Shown piece after piece: positions 1 to 10,889 of a stretch of 64,000 bases of DNA. Origin of the DNA: Asterias amurensis (Eukaryota; Echinodermata; Asteroidea; Forcipulatida; Asteriidae). Made by a program: the position numbers and the translations under genes. The stretch's first letter is position 1. Every line of letters begins with the position of its first letter. The stretch covers positions 6,443,501-6,507,500 of the forward strand of contig NC_092665.1 in assembly GCF_032118995.1 (NCBI RefSeq), read 5' to 3'. The notes beneath the pieces were generated by a model. That model was not told the DNA's origin and ran no database searches. It saw only the letters and a program-made list of their open reading frames with translations.

Positions 1-190
1 TACGTCAGACTTATGCAGGCCTAGCGCAGCACAGCATGATTGGAATGTGCTCGGAATTTCCCGAGCGATCAGCAAACGGACCAAGACGTTTCTCCGGGGC
101 GGTGAGTGGGGAGTCGGTGTGCGCGCGCTGTCGGTGAGTTGGCCGCGGTGTGTGTGAAAGGGAAACGAGAAACGTCTTGCACCAAGACTA
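1..190. mobile_element. Right end of MULE-like TIR element, cut by window edge
   Basis: This is the right end of the element found complete at 16092-17559; the two stretches are nearly identical. It ends in the inverted-repeat terminus GCACCAAGACTA and is followed by the 9-bp target site ATCCGAACG (191-199). The left end lies outside the window. No coding potential is evident. Confidence 0.7.
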
Positions 191-857
191 ATCCGAACGT
201 TGGTTGTAAGTGTGCTCGCGAACACCATTTTCTTGGAAACCAGGGGGATAAGAATTACAAAGCCCCTTTTGGCTTCTATTTACTACAAACGTACAGTGTG
301 CGGTGTTGTATCCGAGACTACAATCCCAGCCATATCTCTATTTTGTTGGTTCCGATTGCCGGTCCTCTGGGTTACATTCAACATTGAGATGGGGACGGAC
401 GAGGGCAGGGGAGACAATGTTTATTGTCGGTGGGAAGTGGACAGGGAATGGTTTTATATAACGTGGTAATAGGCATTTTGGGCGGGATTGTAGGCCCGTT
501 GTCGGAGGAACAATACTCGTCTTATTTGACTGGCGACCGAGCATGTTGTTTTCTTTTCGCTTCCGAAAAACTGCAAACAAAAGAAATAACCTGGCCCCTT
601 CTGGGTTCCCCAGGCTGGTAGGGGCCGCGGTTAAAGAAGAGTGCTATTGATTTGTCGTCGGAGATTCTGATATCAATACGGTCTGAAGCAGATTGAATCA
701 AGAGAGTGTGCTTTCAGAATTAAGAAACGACCATTGTCACCGCTCACTGTGTAGAAGTAACTATCTCCAAGGGAAAAAATCTCATGACACTCGCAATTCA
801 AGGGCCGCGCACAGTTCTTCAGGAATTAGGCGCCCGGATGGGAGCCGGTGTCGCATG

Positions 858-1290
858 CAATTATGATCTCTTTGCAAAATTATCCGCAGTAATGTCCGCC
901 GGACGGTTTTGCAAATGCAATCGTGTCCGCCCGGACGCTGCTGCATATTGCAATTTTGTCCGGCTGGACACGTTTGCATATGCAGTTGTGTCCGCCCCCG
1001 CGCAAAACCGTCCTTGCAGTAAATTAAACGCCCTTGGTCGACGGAACATGTTCGCCATTGTTTTACAAGCTAAGTGCCTGTCATGAATGGCATGGGAAAT
1101 GTTTGGCCGTTTGGGTATTCGCTGCAATCATAAAATACGTGAATATTCATGCGGCATATACGTAGGTTCAGTGCGTGCACGCTCGCTTACGCGCGCACAT
1201 TCATGTTCATGTACATGTCCGCCGGACGGTTTTTGCATAGCCCCGGACACGAAAGCAAATGCAAAAGTGTCCGGAGCGGACAGTGTAAGC
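858..1290. repeat. Cluster of GTCCGNCCGGAC-like and TTTGCAAATGCAA motifs
   Basis: Short motifs recur many times: variants of TCCGCCGGAC or TGTCCGG, and octamer-like or C/EBP-like runs such as TTTTGCAAATGCAA and TTTGCATATGCA. The same cluster is at 18260-18670 in copy A2 and missing from copy A3. Whether it is a regulatory element or a transposon remnant cannot be told from the sequence. Confidence 0.4.
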
Positions 1291-1599
1291 CTTGTTGAGG
1301 CCCAAGGCGGAATCCTGCCTTACGTATTTTTTTTTAAAACAATCAAAATGACTTCAATCTCATCCAAAAGTTGTTAATAGTAAATACGTTTTGTTCGCAA
1401 TGTGTTCATTAGATTGTGTTCATTAGATTGTTTTTTTTTTTATTTGTGTGGTTTGTATTGAATGTTTTTTCTCCATCGAATATTCTTGTTTCCCTGAAGC
1501 ATTTGTGCATTTCGTTGGCAGTAGACTCTGATAAAACAAATAATACAATTGAAAATCAGTTTTAAAATACCCTTTAAGGGCAAAGGCAGGACACATTAA

Positions 1600-1945
1600 A
1601 AGGTAACTTTCAACCACTAGTAAGTCTGTCCATTTGGTGTATCTCAACATATTCTTAAATTAAAAAACCCGTTAACATTAATTTGAGTTTAATTGGTCGT
1701 CGAAATTGCCAGAGAATAATGGGAAAAACATCCCCGTCGCACAAGTTGTGTGCTTTCAGATGCCTTCAGTTTGAGACCTTTAACAACTCGAGAAAATACT
1801 TCTTTCTCAAAAACTAGGTTTCTTCAGAGAGAGCCGTTTCTAACAATGTTTTATACTATTAACATCTCTCCATTGCTCATTACCAAGTAAGTCTTTATGC
1901 TAGCAATTCTGTTGAGTAATTACCTATGGTGTCCAGTGCCTTTAA
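1600..1945. mobile_element. M1 MITE copy 1
   Basis: This is a copy of the most abundant small repeat in the window (about twelve copies). Diagnostic parts are CTCAATTGGTCGTCGAA-like, TTGTGTGCTTTCAGATGC, GAGCCGTTTCTCACAATG and the end AGTGTCCACTGCCTTTAA. Full copies have matching ends (GGCAGTGGACACTATTGG) in inverted orientation. It is non-coding. Confidence 0.8.
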
Positions 1946-2299
1946 TGTTGCTCTGGTGGTGGCGCACCCTACTATAAATACATTGTCATTGCATTTCGAT
2001 TTCGGAAAAAACACACTGAGTTAGTGTAAGTAAACACATACTTCAAAAGATTGGAAGCACGAAAGAGATCACTCTGAACAGTATATATATTGCGTACACA
2101 GTTCTTTCTTTGATAATAAACTTGCACTTTAACTCACAATCATCAGGGAAACACATCAATTGAGCGGAAATAGAAGGAAACTGGCCAGGAACTTCAGGAA
2201 GCAATCACACAGTGCAACCCAGTAGGGCGGATATACATGTAAAAATACCATACCATTAAAACATGTACAAATTGAGCTCCATTGGTAACATACACATAT

Positions 2300-2645
2300 T
2301 CGAACCAATGGTAGAGTAAGTCACTGCTTTCAATGAGTGACTTTAAACACATACATGTAGTGTAGAGTTTTACACCATTGGCATCCGTTCAACATACAGT
2401 CTCATTTAAACCAATAATAAAGTAAGTCACTGCTTTCAATCAGTGACTTTAAACACATACATGTTGTGTAGAGTTTCAAACCATTGGCATCCATTCAACA
2501 TACAGTCTCATTCAAACCAATGATAGAGTAAGTCACTGTCATAAATCAGTGACTTTAACACGGTATTGATCCACAATTGTAACATACAGCCTCGTCCAAA
2601 CCAATGGTAGAGTAAGTCACTGCAATAAATCAGTGACTTTAAGAC
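2300..2645 (+). promoter_or_regulatory. Four-unit CCAAT/palindrome array upstream of C1q-1
   Basis: Four units each carry AACCAAT followed by a dyad AAGTCACTG-N8-CAGTGACTT (2318-2344, 2424-2449, 2530-2555, 2613-2639). The last unit is about 85 bases upstream of the TATA box. The array is kept in the second C1q gene at 19655-20000, which suggests a transcription factor or structure-dependent control element. The factor is unknown. Confidence 0.6.
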
Positions 2646-2723
2646 GTATCTATGATTGGCTGCTCATCGATTGTCAATCAAACCCGAAGTAGACTGATGA
2701 GCACTTCAATGAAAATACAGCAG

Positions 2724-2731
2724 TATTTAAA
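2724..2731 (+). promoter_or_regulatory. TATA box of C1q-1
   Basis: TATTTAAA lies 93 bases upstream of a strong splice donor and is conserved, with its context, in C1q-2 at 20083-20090. Transcription would start near 2755 by normal TATA spacing. Confidence 0.65.
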
Positions 2732-2754
2732 CGCGCTGCACCAGCAGCAGTGTT

Positions 2755-2816
2755 CATAACAACTTTGCATCAGAGAAGAACTGAGAAGGTTTGGACTACA
2801 AGAACACATCATCAAG
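2755..2816 (+). other. Predicted non-coding exon 1 of C1q-1
   Basis: The stretch from about 30 bases after the TATA box to the donor ATCAAG|GTAAGTG is conserved in both C1q genes and contains no ATG. The only fitting acceptor lies just before the coding ATG at 6735. The start is estimated from TATA spacing; the donor is seen directly. Confidence 0.55.
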
Positions 2817-3640
2817 GTAAGTGTTCCTCATTCTACTGCCGGACTTAAGCTTTGGCTTCTAGATGCAAGTAGTAGGTTGAATGTTAGCCTATTGCAATGT
2901 GCTTGCAGTTTTTGCTCCATAGGGACACCACTCGATACAGCTGATATTCTCATGCAGTGGTTAGGTCTCTTCTCTTCTAAAGCTCTGCCATATTAGTGAA
3001 CTGTGGTGGTACTGTGATTGTACACAAACATGTGCACCCAGTTGCATCTCCCTTTGAAACCTTGCCGTAATTGCCTCGTTTTTTTTTTTTTTCGCACTAC
3101 TTGCAGGTGGTTTTGGACAAGGCATTATGCACTGGTTATCTGTGCAATGCATTGTTTAAAAGTTTGACTGAGTTCGTTTCCACTGGATTGACATTAGCTG
3201 CGCTTGACGTTCTGCTCGTTTAAAACATATTGTTTAAAGATAACTATGGTCAAAAAGGATGGCATTGCATTGTTTGACGTGACCATTGCACTATTTTATA
3301 CAGAGTAATTTCAGATTGAACATTATACAAGATATGTACCCTAGAATAAGATGTCGATGGTCTTTTGGGAACCCGAAGGGGCAACTACCGAGGCAAGACG
3401 AGTGTATCGCTTGCTCTAAAGGTTTTAAGATAATCTTTACACTTTATCCTCTAACCGTGGCAGGCCACTGTTAAAGGGACAGTTGTTCTGTTTAACCAGG
3501 GCAATTGAGTACTCTTTTTTATAGCATTATATTGCCATTTTACGAGATTACAACAACATTGGCAAAATTCGACCCAATTTAAACGTAATAATGGCAAACA
3601 AACAAACTAAAATGATGGTAAGCCTCAGCAAGACACACCG

Positions 3641-4047
3641 TAAAAAACAAGTGTTTGGGTTCTGTAACAAATTTCGAACGCATCTAAGGGTTTAGGTTAA
3701 ACACGTAACACTGTATAGGGCCCATGAGTTGGGTTGTAAAACATTGAGTTTCGCCCATTGTCTAAATCAAACTTAATCACTGGTGTGACCAGCAATCGTT
3801 GATGTGCTGAACACCTTTTAAACGCTTCTTATAAACACATTCTTAACATAAAGTAAACGGCTGCTGCGTCAAACTAAACGCATCATAGTAAAAACGAAAC
3901 GCTTGACGAGTTTAGTTTGACGCATCAGCCGTTTATAAATGGGCAGAAACCATTGCTTTCAACACAACTCATTGGCCCCATACACTGTTACGTGTTTACC
4001 CTCTACCGCGTTCGAAACATGTTACAGATCCTAAAAACTTGTTTTTG
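3641..4047. mobile_element. Foldback MITE in C1q-1 intron
   Basis: Outer arms (AAAACAAGTGTTTGGGT... and ...CCTAAAAACTTGTTTTT) and inner arms (ACGGCTGCTGCGTCAAACTAA and its complement near 3920) pair across about 400 bases. The orthologous copy is at 20955-21290. Confidence 0.7.
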
Positions 4048-4192
4048 TTTACAGTGCAGTTGTTGTGAAAATGTGATCGTTTGTCTTTGTACCAGTTTTT
4101 GTTGTTAGGAACAGTTTTGTGATTGAGTCAGTCAGCTAATTGATCGCCTGCAATTTGTTAGAAGCACCGTTATTGCCATGATGTATAGCTTT

Positions 4193-4378
4193 TTAAGCGA
4201 AAAATCCCTGTTCATACCTCCTGCAAATGCGAATGCGAATACTTACAAATTTTGACGTCACAAAATCGCAACGTTTAATTCGCATCAGTTGAAATGTGTT
4301 CAATCCCTGCAAAAACAGGGATGTGGCTTAAACATTCGTATCCCATTCGCGTTCGCAGGAAGTACGAACAGGGCTATA
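4193..4378. mobile_element. Small foldback MITE
   Basis: The arms TAAGCGAAAAATCCCTGTTC and GTACGAACAGGGCTATA, with CGAATGCGAATAC and GTATCCCATTCGCG inside, are inverted. A second copy in the C1q-2 intron is at 21450-21655. Confidence 0.65.
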
Positions 4379-4546
4379 TAATGCCGATAATTTATTGCAT
4401 GCATAGCTGCGCTGAAATCATCACTTTTGAAAACGAGGTCATCTCAAAACTAAAGTCTTGTCAACGAATTCTTCAAAAGTATTATCTCGACAACAGTGTC
4501 CCAGTTTTGTTGGGGTCGAACAAGTCATCGGCCTGGTGCTAAATGG

Positions 4547-5340
4547 GTCACACTATGACAAATTAGGGTTACGGCAAGCAAAGTCGAGCTGCGTATTGCA
4601 ATTTTGAGTTTGCCGCCAATCAACGTGTTTTGCCGTCAATTGTCGCTGACGAACCCGCTAGCGACCGAAGACGGTCGAAATAATCAGTCGTGTCCGTCGG
4701 CAAAGTTGTGACAGCATAAAAAAATCATTGTGATTGCGTTCAACATGGTGAGCGTGGCATCAGTCGCCGCGTGTGACGCGCGTGCAAGGGGTCAATTGTC
4801 GTTTTGAGGTCGTCACAATTTCGTTGGTAGTCGTTGTCTGATGATTGGATGACCAGAATACTGTGAAGAGTGGGAACACCAAACTCGACTGTTATACAAA
4901 CCACACACAGACGGTTTGATGTCGGCAAACGAGTCACGTCATCGTCGCCACAACCCACCTTCATCAGCCGCCGTTCCTTGCCGCCACCCAATCCGCTGCC
5001 AGCCGTGTGACCCTTTTCCTGTTGTCGCTGAAAGTCGTTCCCTCCCCGTCAGCTAATTATGATTTTTCCATTTGGGCTTTTTGCCTTTACTTTGCCGCCA
5101 ACGTCTTAGGATTTTCACGGTCGCCACTTTCCGTTTGGCTTTTGCCCCGCTACTATGTAAGCCAGCCTTATTAAAGGTTGGCTTACATAGTAGGGACGGA
5201 CGCGACTAATTGTTGCAGCCGTCTGCGGTCTCTAGCGGATTCGTCAGCGACAATTGACGACAACACACGATGAATGGCGGCAAACTCGCAGTTGCGATTC
5301 GCAGCTAAACGTAGCATGCCCCGTAATCGTCATAGTGTGA
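4547..5340. mobile_element. Large foldback element with nested palindrome
   Basis: The left arm (CACTATGAC, then GCCGTCAATTGTCGCTGACGA) matches the right arm in inverse (TCGTCAGCGACAATTGACG, then GTCATAGTGTGAG). A smaller palindrome, TACTATGTAAGCCAGCC/GGTTGGCTTACATAGTA, sits inside at 5149-5193. The C1q-2 intron keeps only the right part (21730-22290). Confidence 0.7.
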
Positions 5341-5533
5341 GCCAGCCTTAACAAAGGAGCAAATATAAAAACAATTGTGTTTTTTTTTTAATTAAGTTAG
5401 CTTTACTCTCGGTTCTACCCTTAGTCTATACTCTCAGTAAAATGTTTTCTAGTTCTATTTTGTGCGAAACATTTGTAAATAAAACCTATTTTAAACATTG
5501 CTGGCAAAAAGGTAAATCGTGAACATTATGGAT

Positions 5534-5590
5534 TGATAACTCAGTTGGAGAGCGCCGAAACAATATGGGTCTAAGGTTCACGTTCCACTT
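5534..5590 (+). repeat. tRNA-like SINE head fragment
   Basis: TAACTCAGTTGGAGAGCGCC resembles an A box with D arm, and AAGGTTCACGTTCCA a degenerate B box 26 bases on. No full cloverleaf forms, so this is taken as a retroposon head and not a tRNA gene. A copy is at about 22470-22530. Confidence 0.45.
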
Positions 5591-6283
5591 TTGACAAAAT
5601 GTCTTTGCTCAGGTCAAAAACACTATAATTAAGAATGAGATTCGGAATATATTTAGTAGTAACTACGCTAAGTCGATCAACTCAATAAGTGACCACGTAC
5701 AGCTTTGAGTTGATCCGTGCTGAGAGTATGTGCAAAATCGGCTGGAAACTCAAGAGTGCTGTTTTAGCTACAGCCGCACATTTTTGTTCAAGTCAATATG
5801 TTGTCTGGATGGTTCCAAGTCACACCACATGATCGCCGGAAACGTATTGTGTATCATTATGTATGGGTCGAAACTGTGATGTCTCAAATTAACCTTTCAA
5901 TAGTAACAAATTTGTTTATAAAGCCAACCTCCATGTTTTTTCAGGCATTTCTTCTAGTATAATAAGTATTAATTAACCAGTTTCCAGGTCCAGGGATGGC
6001 CTATGTCACAAACGGACCATTTCGCTGCTCGGCTCCAATTACAACAGACCTATTATCGTTTGCACACGTAGAGGGGCAATCCAACGAATAATAAAAATAA
6101 TAATAACAACGAAGTATCTACCAACCAGGTACCCAATTGGCGCTGAGTATATACAAACTTTCAGAGTTATTGAAATGATAAATTCTGAGAACCAATTATT
6201 TAGCACCTTATAAGGGTTTACAAGGTGCTACGGCGCATCAGCAGCCACAGCCAGGAACACCAAGGCGAGCCCTTTTTTTTCTT

Positions 6284-6464
6284 TTCGATAAGTGCACTGG
6301 GATATTTTACATGCGTTACACAACACATGTGACCAACGGCTTTACGTTCCATGCGAAAGGCGAGGTTGTAAGTGTCACAACTCGGGATTCGAACCCACAC
6401 TCTACTGATCAGAAACACCAGAGTTTGACATCGGTGGTCAAAACCGTTCGGCAACGACACTTCT
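6284..6464 (-). mobile_element. tRNA-derived SINE copy 1
   Basis: Read on the minus strand it starts with a tRNA-like head (GTGTCGTTGCCGAACGGTT, A box; GTGGGTTCGAATCCCGAG, B box) and continues into a body with GTAAAGCCGTTGGTC and TGTGTTGTGTAACGCATG. A fuller copy is at 22541-22750. The head resembles a class with D arm GCCGAGCGGTTAAG (Leu/Ser-type). Confidence 0.75.
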
Positions 6465-6734
6465 GTTTATAATATCAATTAATCAGTTTTAACACTCCAA
6501 AGGCGTTCTCATTTAATTGCTTTAAAAAAAACACATTAAATTTGTTCATTTACCGATTTAGTTCAGCAAACTTACACTATTATTCAGTTGATCAACTAAT
6601 GTGCAGTTTGATCTAATCTGATACCTTACGGGCGAATACATAATAAAATGAGAGGATCAACTGACAAATGATCAACCCTACCAGCTACGAAAAAACAATT
6701 GCTATAAATGTTGTTATTCTTACAATTCTTACAG

Positions 6735-7547
6735 ATGAAGATTACGTTAGCAGTGGCCATTGTTTTGGCTTTTATGCAAGTTCAGTTCCTGGTGGCTACA
6801 GCAGCAGTTTCACCTGATTCGGGAATGACGTGTAACTCTTGCTGCCAGGGCCCAGCTGGTATACCGGGAATCCCTGGATCTAATGGAAACCATGGTCAAG
6901 GACTTGTAGGCCCCAGAGGTGATGCTGGCTCTCCTGGTGAGGTAGGTCAACCCGGGGTTAAAGGAGACAAGGGGTCAGATGGACTAGTTGGTGAGCCAGG
7001 CGCTAAAGGGGAACATGGACTGAAGGGAGAGCAAGGAGTCGGTCTACCAGGGAAACAAGGACCTCAAGGTCTGCCTGGAATGAATGGTTTGAAGGGGGAG
7101 AGAGGTGAACCTGGACCAGCTGGACAGACCGGTGAAGCAGGTGAATGTAGTACGCGACGGTCCGCCTTCACTGCAGTGAGGAATACCGCCTTTAGCTCTC
7201 CATCCGCCTATGAACCTCTGCCCTTTGAAGAGTTATTGTTTTCAGAGGAAGGGACTGATTTCAACTTGAATAACGGCACGTTTACTTGTAATGTGCCTGG
7301 GGTATACGTATTGATGTTCTCAGTCTTAAAATTTTCAAGTGGGTCTTACCTATATGTCCAGCTTAGGAGGAACGGTAACACCATTGTTGCAGGGGGTGTA
7401 TACAATGCAGGTAATCATCAAGTGAGCAGCAGTGCAGTGATTCCCCTGCACTACGGAGATCCAGTTCACTTAGCTGTAGACAGTCAAGTATCTAGTGACT
7501 CTTACCATTACACGTCTTTCACTGGATTCCTGTTGTACGAAATCTAA
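6735..7547 (+). CDS. Secreted collagen-like C1q-domain protein 1
   Basis: This exon encodes 270 residues. Residues 1-25 form a signal peptide (MKITLAVAIVLAFMQVQ...). A Cys cluster CNSCC (33-37) likely links chains. Residues 39-137 are Gly-X-Y collagen repeats with two short breaks (near GHGQGLV-type residue 55 and at GEQGVGLPG, 98-106). Residues 143-270 are a C1q head ending YHYTSFTGFLLYEI. Proteins of this build trimerise and act as secreted lectin-like or complement-like recognition molecules; that role is inferred from the family. The start at 6735 is preferred over the ATG at 6708 because TTCTTACAG, a splice acceptor, ends exactly before it and the signal peptide begins there. The same arrangement holds in C1q-2. 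The gene has a conserved TATA promoter 4 kb upstream and one coding exon. Confidence 0.92.
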   Translation: MKITLAVAIVLAFMQVQFLVATAAVSPDSGMTCNSCCQGPAGIPGIPGSNGNHGQGLVGPRGDAGSPGEVGQPGVKGDKGSDGLVGEPGAKGEHGLKGEQGVGLPGKQGPQGLPGMNGLKGERGEPGPAGQTGEAGECSTRRSAFTAVRNTAFSSPSAYEPLPFEELLFSEEGTDFNLNNGTFTCNVPGVYVLMFSVLKFSSGSYLYVQLRRNGNTIVAGGVYNAGNHQVSSSAVIPLHYGDPVHLAVDSQVSSDSYHYTSFTGFLLYEI

Positions 7548-7598
7548 ATCAAACATAAAAACACACGGAAACGTGTTAATGTTTTAGACAACGATTTA

Positions 7599-7604
7599 AA
7601 TAAA
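7599..7604 (+). terminator. Poly(A) signal of C1q-1
   Basis: AATAAA lies 52 bases after the stop codon and is conserved in C1q-2 at 24164-24169. Confidence 0.6.
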
Positions 7605-8585
7605 CTAATATGCAACTATATAGTTTTTTACAAATATAATAATAATGAGTTAATCGTGGAAAATCGAACGTGTGTTTAGATGAATCGAATAAAATTACTT
7701 TATTATTAATTGTTTTATTATTTGCAGGACAATAAGTATGGAAAAGACGTTTTATTTGAACACTTGATTTTGCAAACGTGTATTGTGACAAAAACTTTCA
7801 ACGTATTTTTGTCACTTAAACAGTGCTATAAATATCAGTTCATCCCTTTTTTGAGTTTATTACATTTTCGGTAAAGTTTGAAAGTTCTGCAGCCTGTAAT
7901 TCCGGCCAAGGGTGCAATGATGAGTCCTTGCAACCATGATGAGTCCATAAAATGCAAAATGAAACTACGCAAAAAAAAAAAAATGACAGTTTAATAAACA
8001 GTACATACAAAACTTCAGATTCCTTGATACAGACTTATAATTCCTTGTGGCCTCCGATTGTGCCGGCAATTTTATTTCAAACATTTTAAATTGGTTGAAA
8101 AAGCTGTACCCCGTTAAGGCAACAAAATACAAATAATTCACCTAACAACTGGTAACAGTTGTCTTCTGTTGATCTGTTCGTTAATGTACAATACTTATGA
8201 TATTAAACTAATGTGGCGGGAAATTGCAAACTATTACAGGCAGATTACAATTTGATCCTTGGCCTAACTACTCTCCAGGCTTAAAGACCATCGAGGGGTC
8301 TAAAGGCTGTGAGACGAGGTCCGTTTTGGAGGAAATATACCGCCGACTGCGTAATGATCAGTCTAATTCTGTTAGGTACACAAACACAAGCTACACGTAA
8401 GCAGAGAAACCTTGACAAATTGGCTGTCGGTAAAACTGATCACTAGATCCTTTATTGCACAATCAATATTCAATCAAATCATATACATAATTGGGCAGGG
8501 ATTCGTTTATTAAACACCTTTCTCTCAGGGTCAATGAATATACATCTCAACAACGCATTAAATTAGTACTACTGCATACCCTATG
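7605..8585. other. Downstream flank of C1q-1
   Basis: This stretch contains no gene. The part from about 7890 to 8215 has a diverged copy at 27770-28100, downstream of the C1q-3 fragment (shared GATTCCTTGATAC, AACTGGTAACAGTT, TCTTCTGTTGAT), which shows that the flank was duplicated with the gene. Confidence 0.6.
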
Positions 8586-8965
8586 AATACACATACCCTT
8601 GCTCTAACCACAAGTAACCCTCTGATATATCCCAAGTAACTCAAAGTAACCCTTTGCTAGACCCAAAGCCACTCTAAGTAACCCCTTTGCTTTAACGAAA
8701 GTAATTCAAAGTAACCCCTTTGCTTAATCGAAAGCAGCTCTAAGTAACCCTTTTGCTTTATCGAAAGTAATTCACAGTAACCCCTTTGCTTTATCAAAAG
8801 TAATTCAAAGTAACCCCCTTGCTTTATCAAAAGTAATTCAAAGTAACCCCTTGCTTTATCAAAAGTAACTCAAAGTAACCCTTTTGATAGACCCAAAGTA
8901 ACCATGTAACCTGATGACGCCTACTTTGTAACCTGATGACACTTACTTTGTAATCATGTAACCCT
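8586..8965. repeat. Minisatellite, about 36-bp units
   Basis: Roughly eight to nine units follow the pattern AAGTAATTCAAAGTAACCCC with a TTTGCTTTATCAA linker. Units are imperfect, and the last ones degrade into GTAACCTGATGAC repeats. Confidence 0.8.
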
Positions 8966-10435
8966 CGCTTTTACTTTTACTTTATTTATCTGAAAACCCT
9001 TATATTTGTGCAACTGCGGAGCACTAAATATCGGGTACAACCACCAATACAAGAAAACAACAAATACCCGAAAGAAAACCACACCAAACCACACTTCCCG
9101 AACTGTGTTCACACTTACTGCAAGCCAAAATCTTTTACAGTGTGCCTCTACACGTTCCCAGTGCAGCACAAAAACCACGAAAACCCAGCTTAATTCCTAC
9201 ACTACCAGAAGGTGTTCTTTACCTGGTCACAAGCCAAAGCATTTGCGACCGGAAACTATACACTCAACTAGCGTGTCACATAACCACAATCACATGAAAA
9301 TACACCTAGAAATACTCAACAACTTACGCAATAACAATTCCGTAGACCTCCCGGCCTATCATATAAGAATACAAAGATAAGCTCGTATAGGACCCCTGGC
9401 CTATCACATACAAATGCAAGAATGAACTTGGTATAAGACTTCTGACCTATCAAACAAAATGCAACGATACAAGATATCTCCGATAATTGCAATCAAATCA
9501 AACTTACACTCGTCTATCGTCCAACGTCGACAGCACCGCCAACAACTCTTTAAAACTATTACAGACTAAACCCTAAATTGTCACTGACCCTACTCCAAAG
9601 ACAATCCCCAGTACACGTACTCCCGACAAACGCTGGTCTCACTACACAAAGGGAAGACTATACTAAACACACGTCTTGCTTGCGTCACTTCACTAAACAC
9701 ACTGACTCGTGATGCACTCCCCGCTAACCCCCGGTGCCTTGCCTCTACACACATGAGGTCCTTGGTCGCTAACTGCGCACGCGCACCCCGCTAACCTGAT
9801 CACCGCGCACGCGCACCATGCCAGCCCAAGTCACTGCGCACGCGTACAAGACCAGCCTGAGTCACTGCAAGCACTAGGCTCCGCCTACTTGCATCGGTCG
9901 CCCAGCCACACAGCAAACACGTGCAACCACATGGACTAACCTAAACAGTCACATGTCCGTCACATGCATTTCCGCTACACTAACGACAACTTGTGATCGA
10001 AAAGAACTTGCGTTGTAAAGTTACCAGAAAACATTTGTTTTTCGTCGTAGAATTTATTTTTCTTCAAACATTAGAGAAATGTCAATGAACAATAACATAA
10101 TTTGTTGAGTTATTGTTTGTAAAGATTTACATGTTTAAAAACAAAACAAGTTGTTTGGGGTGACTCCGCCTACCCCTTTTGTGACGTCAATCGAGGCAGA
10201 CTTTGCCTCGATCGTACATTGAACACACGTACGTGCAATTTCATGCTCCTTCGCTACGCTTATACGCATGAAAAACAGTTTAATTCTATTGGGAGACAAT
10301 TAATCACAAGACAAGAACAGGTTATGATTCTGAGAATTTATTATTAATGGTATAGCATGGGAGAGGGCCGGCATTAGGCTGCTCTGTAGTTTACTGTTTA
10401 TTATCTTTACTGTTATTATCTTGTTACCTCGTTTG
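8966..10435. other. Unassigned intergenic DNA
   Basis: No gene is recognised. A 124-codon Thr/Asn-rich ORF at 9006 has low complexity and no domain. Between 9770 and 9850 the short unit ACTGCGCACGCG(C/T)AC recurs three to four times among CpG-rich sequence; this might be a transposon remnant or a cryptic promoter. The rest shows nothing. Confidence 0.4.
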
Positions 10436-10889
10436 AGGTAACAATTTAATTTAAAATTTAATCAATGTCTGTTTAATGATAAAAAGCGAAACTACCGTTG
10501 GAGTTTCGAGCCAAGGGGGCAATAATGTGTCATAGAAACAATTAGGTGAATATTTTTGCTCGAATAAAGGGAAATTTTATGTTTATTTAAACAAAACTAA
10601 CTTCGGTGTGCTAGTGTAGTCAACACATTCACTTTGCTTACCAATTGGGCACTTCGAGCCGGATGGTGGCGCAATACTTCTTCCTTTTAATTTGTTTAAG
10701 TTTACAGATTTTAGTGATTGGTAACTGTTAATGTAATCATGTGGTCAATATGTTTTTTGGATTGACAAAAAGTGGTCAGACAGAAACAAAATCACACTAC
10801 AATTACACGCCGTTAATCTCCCCAGCTGATGGCTCTGTGGTGCCCGGAAGCTCAGTGGTGACCTTATCATCGTGAGACTTACACGGTCT

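Larger units (their letters stand above)
200..2299. repeat. Duplicated C1q upstream segment, copy A1
   Basis: This non-coding stretch is nearly identical to 17569-19650 and, in its first 650 bases, to 38910-39520. It precedes the C1q promoter array in copies 1 and 2. It holds a GC-rich CCGGAC/octamer-like cluster and one M1 MITE, entered separately. Short ORFs here, such as one of 93 codons at 106, are not kept in the third copy and are treated as chance. Confidence 0.75.
2817..6734 (+). other. Intron 1 of C1q-1
   Basis: This is a 3.9-kb predicted intron between the leader exon and the coding exon. It holds three different foldback elements, a tRNA-like fragment and a SINE (entered separately). 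The homologous intron of C1q-2 carries the same series, so these insertions predate the duplication. The remaining bases show no recognisable gene. Confidence 0.5.

Noticed and set aside
106-387. 93-codon ORF conserved almost perfectly at 17475-17756
   Set aside because: Conservation reflects recent DNA duplication. The third copy near 38900 breaks the frame, the first codons lie in a transposon end, and there is no domain.
5534-5590. tRNA gene
   Set aside because: A- and B-box-like arms are present but acceptor and anticodon stems do not form. It is interpreted as a SINE head. The same applies to 57215-57290.
9006-9380. 124-codon Thr/Asn-rich ORF
   Set aside because: Low-complexity composition next to a minisatellite, no start context or domain, and overlapping ORFs in other frames.
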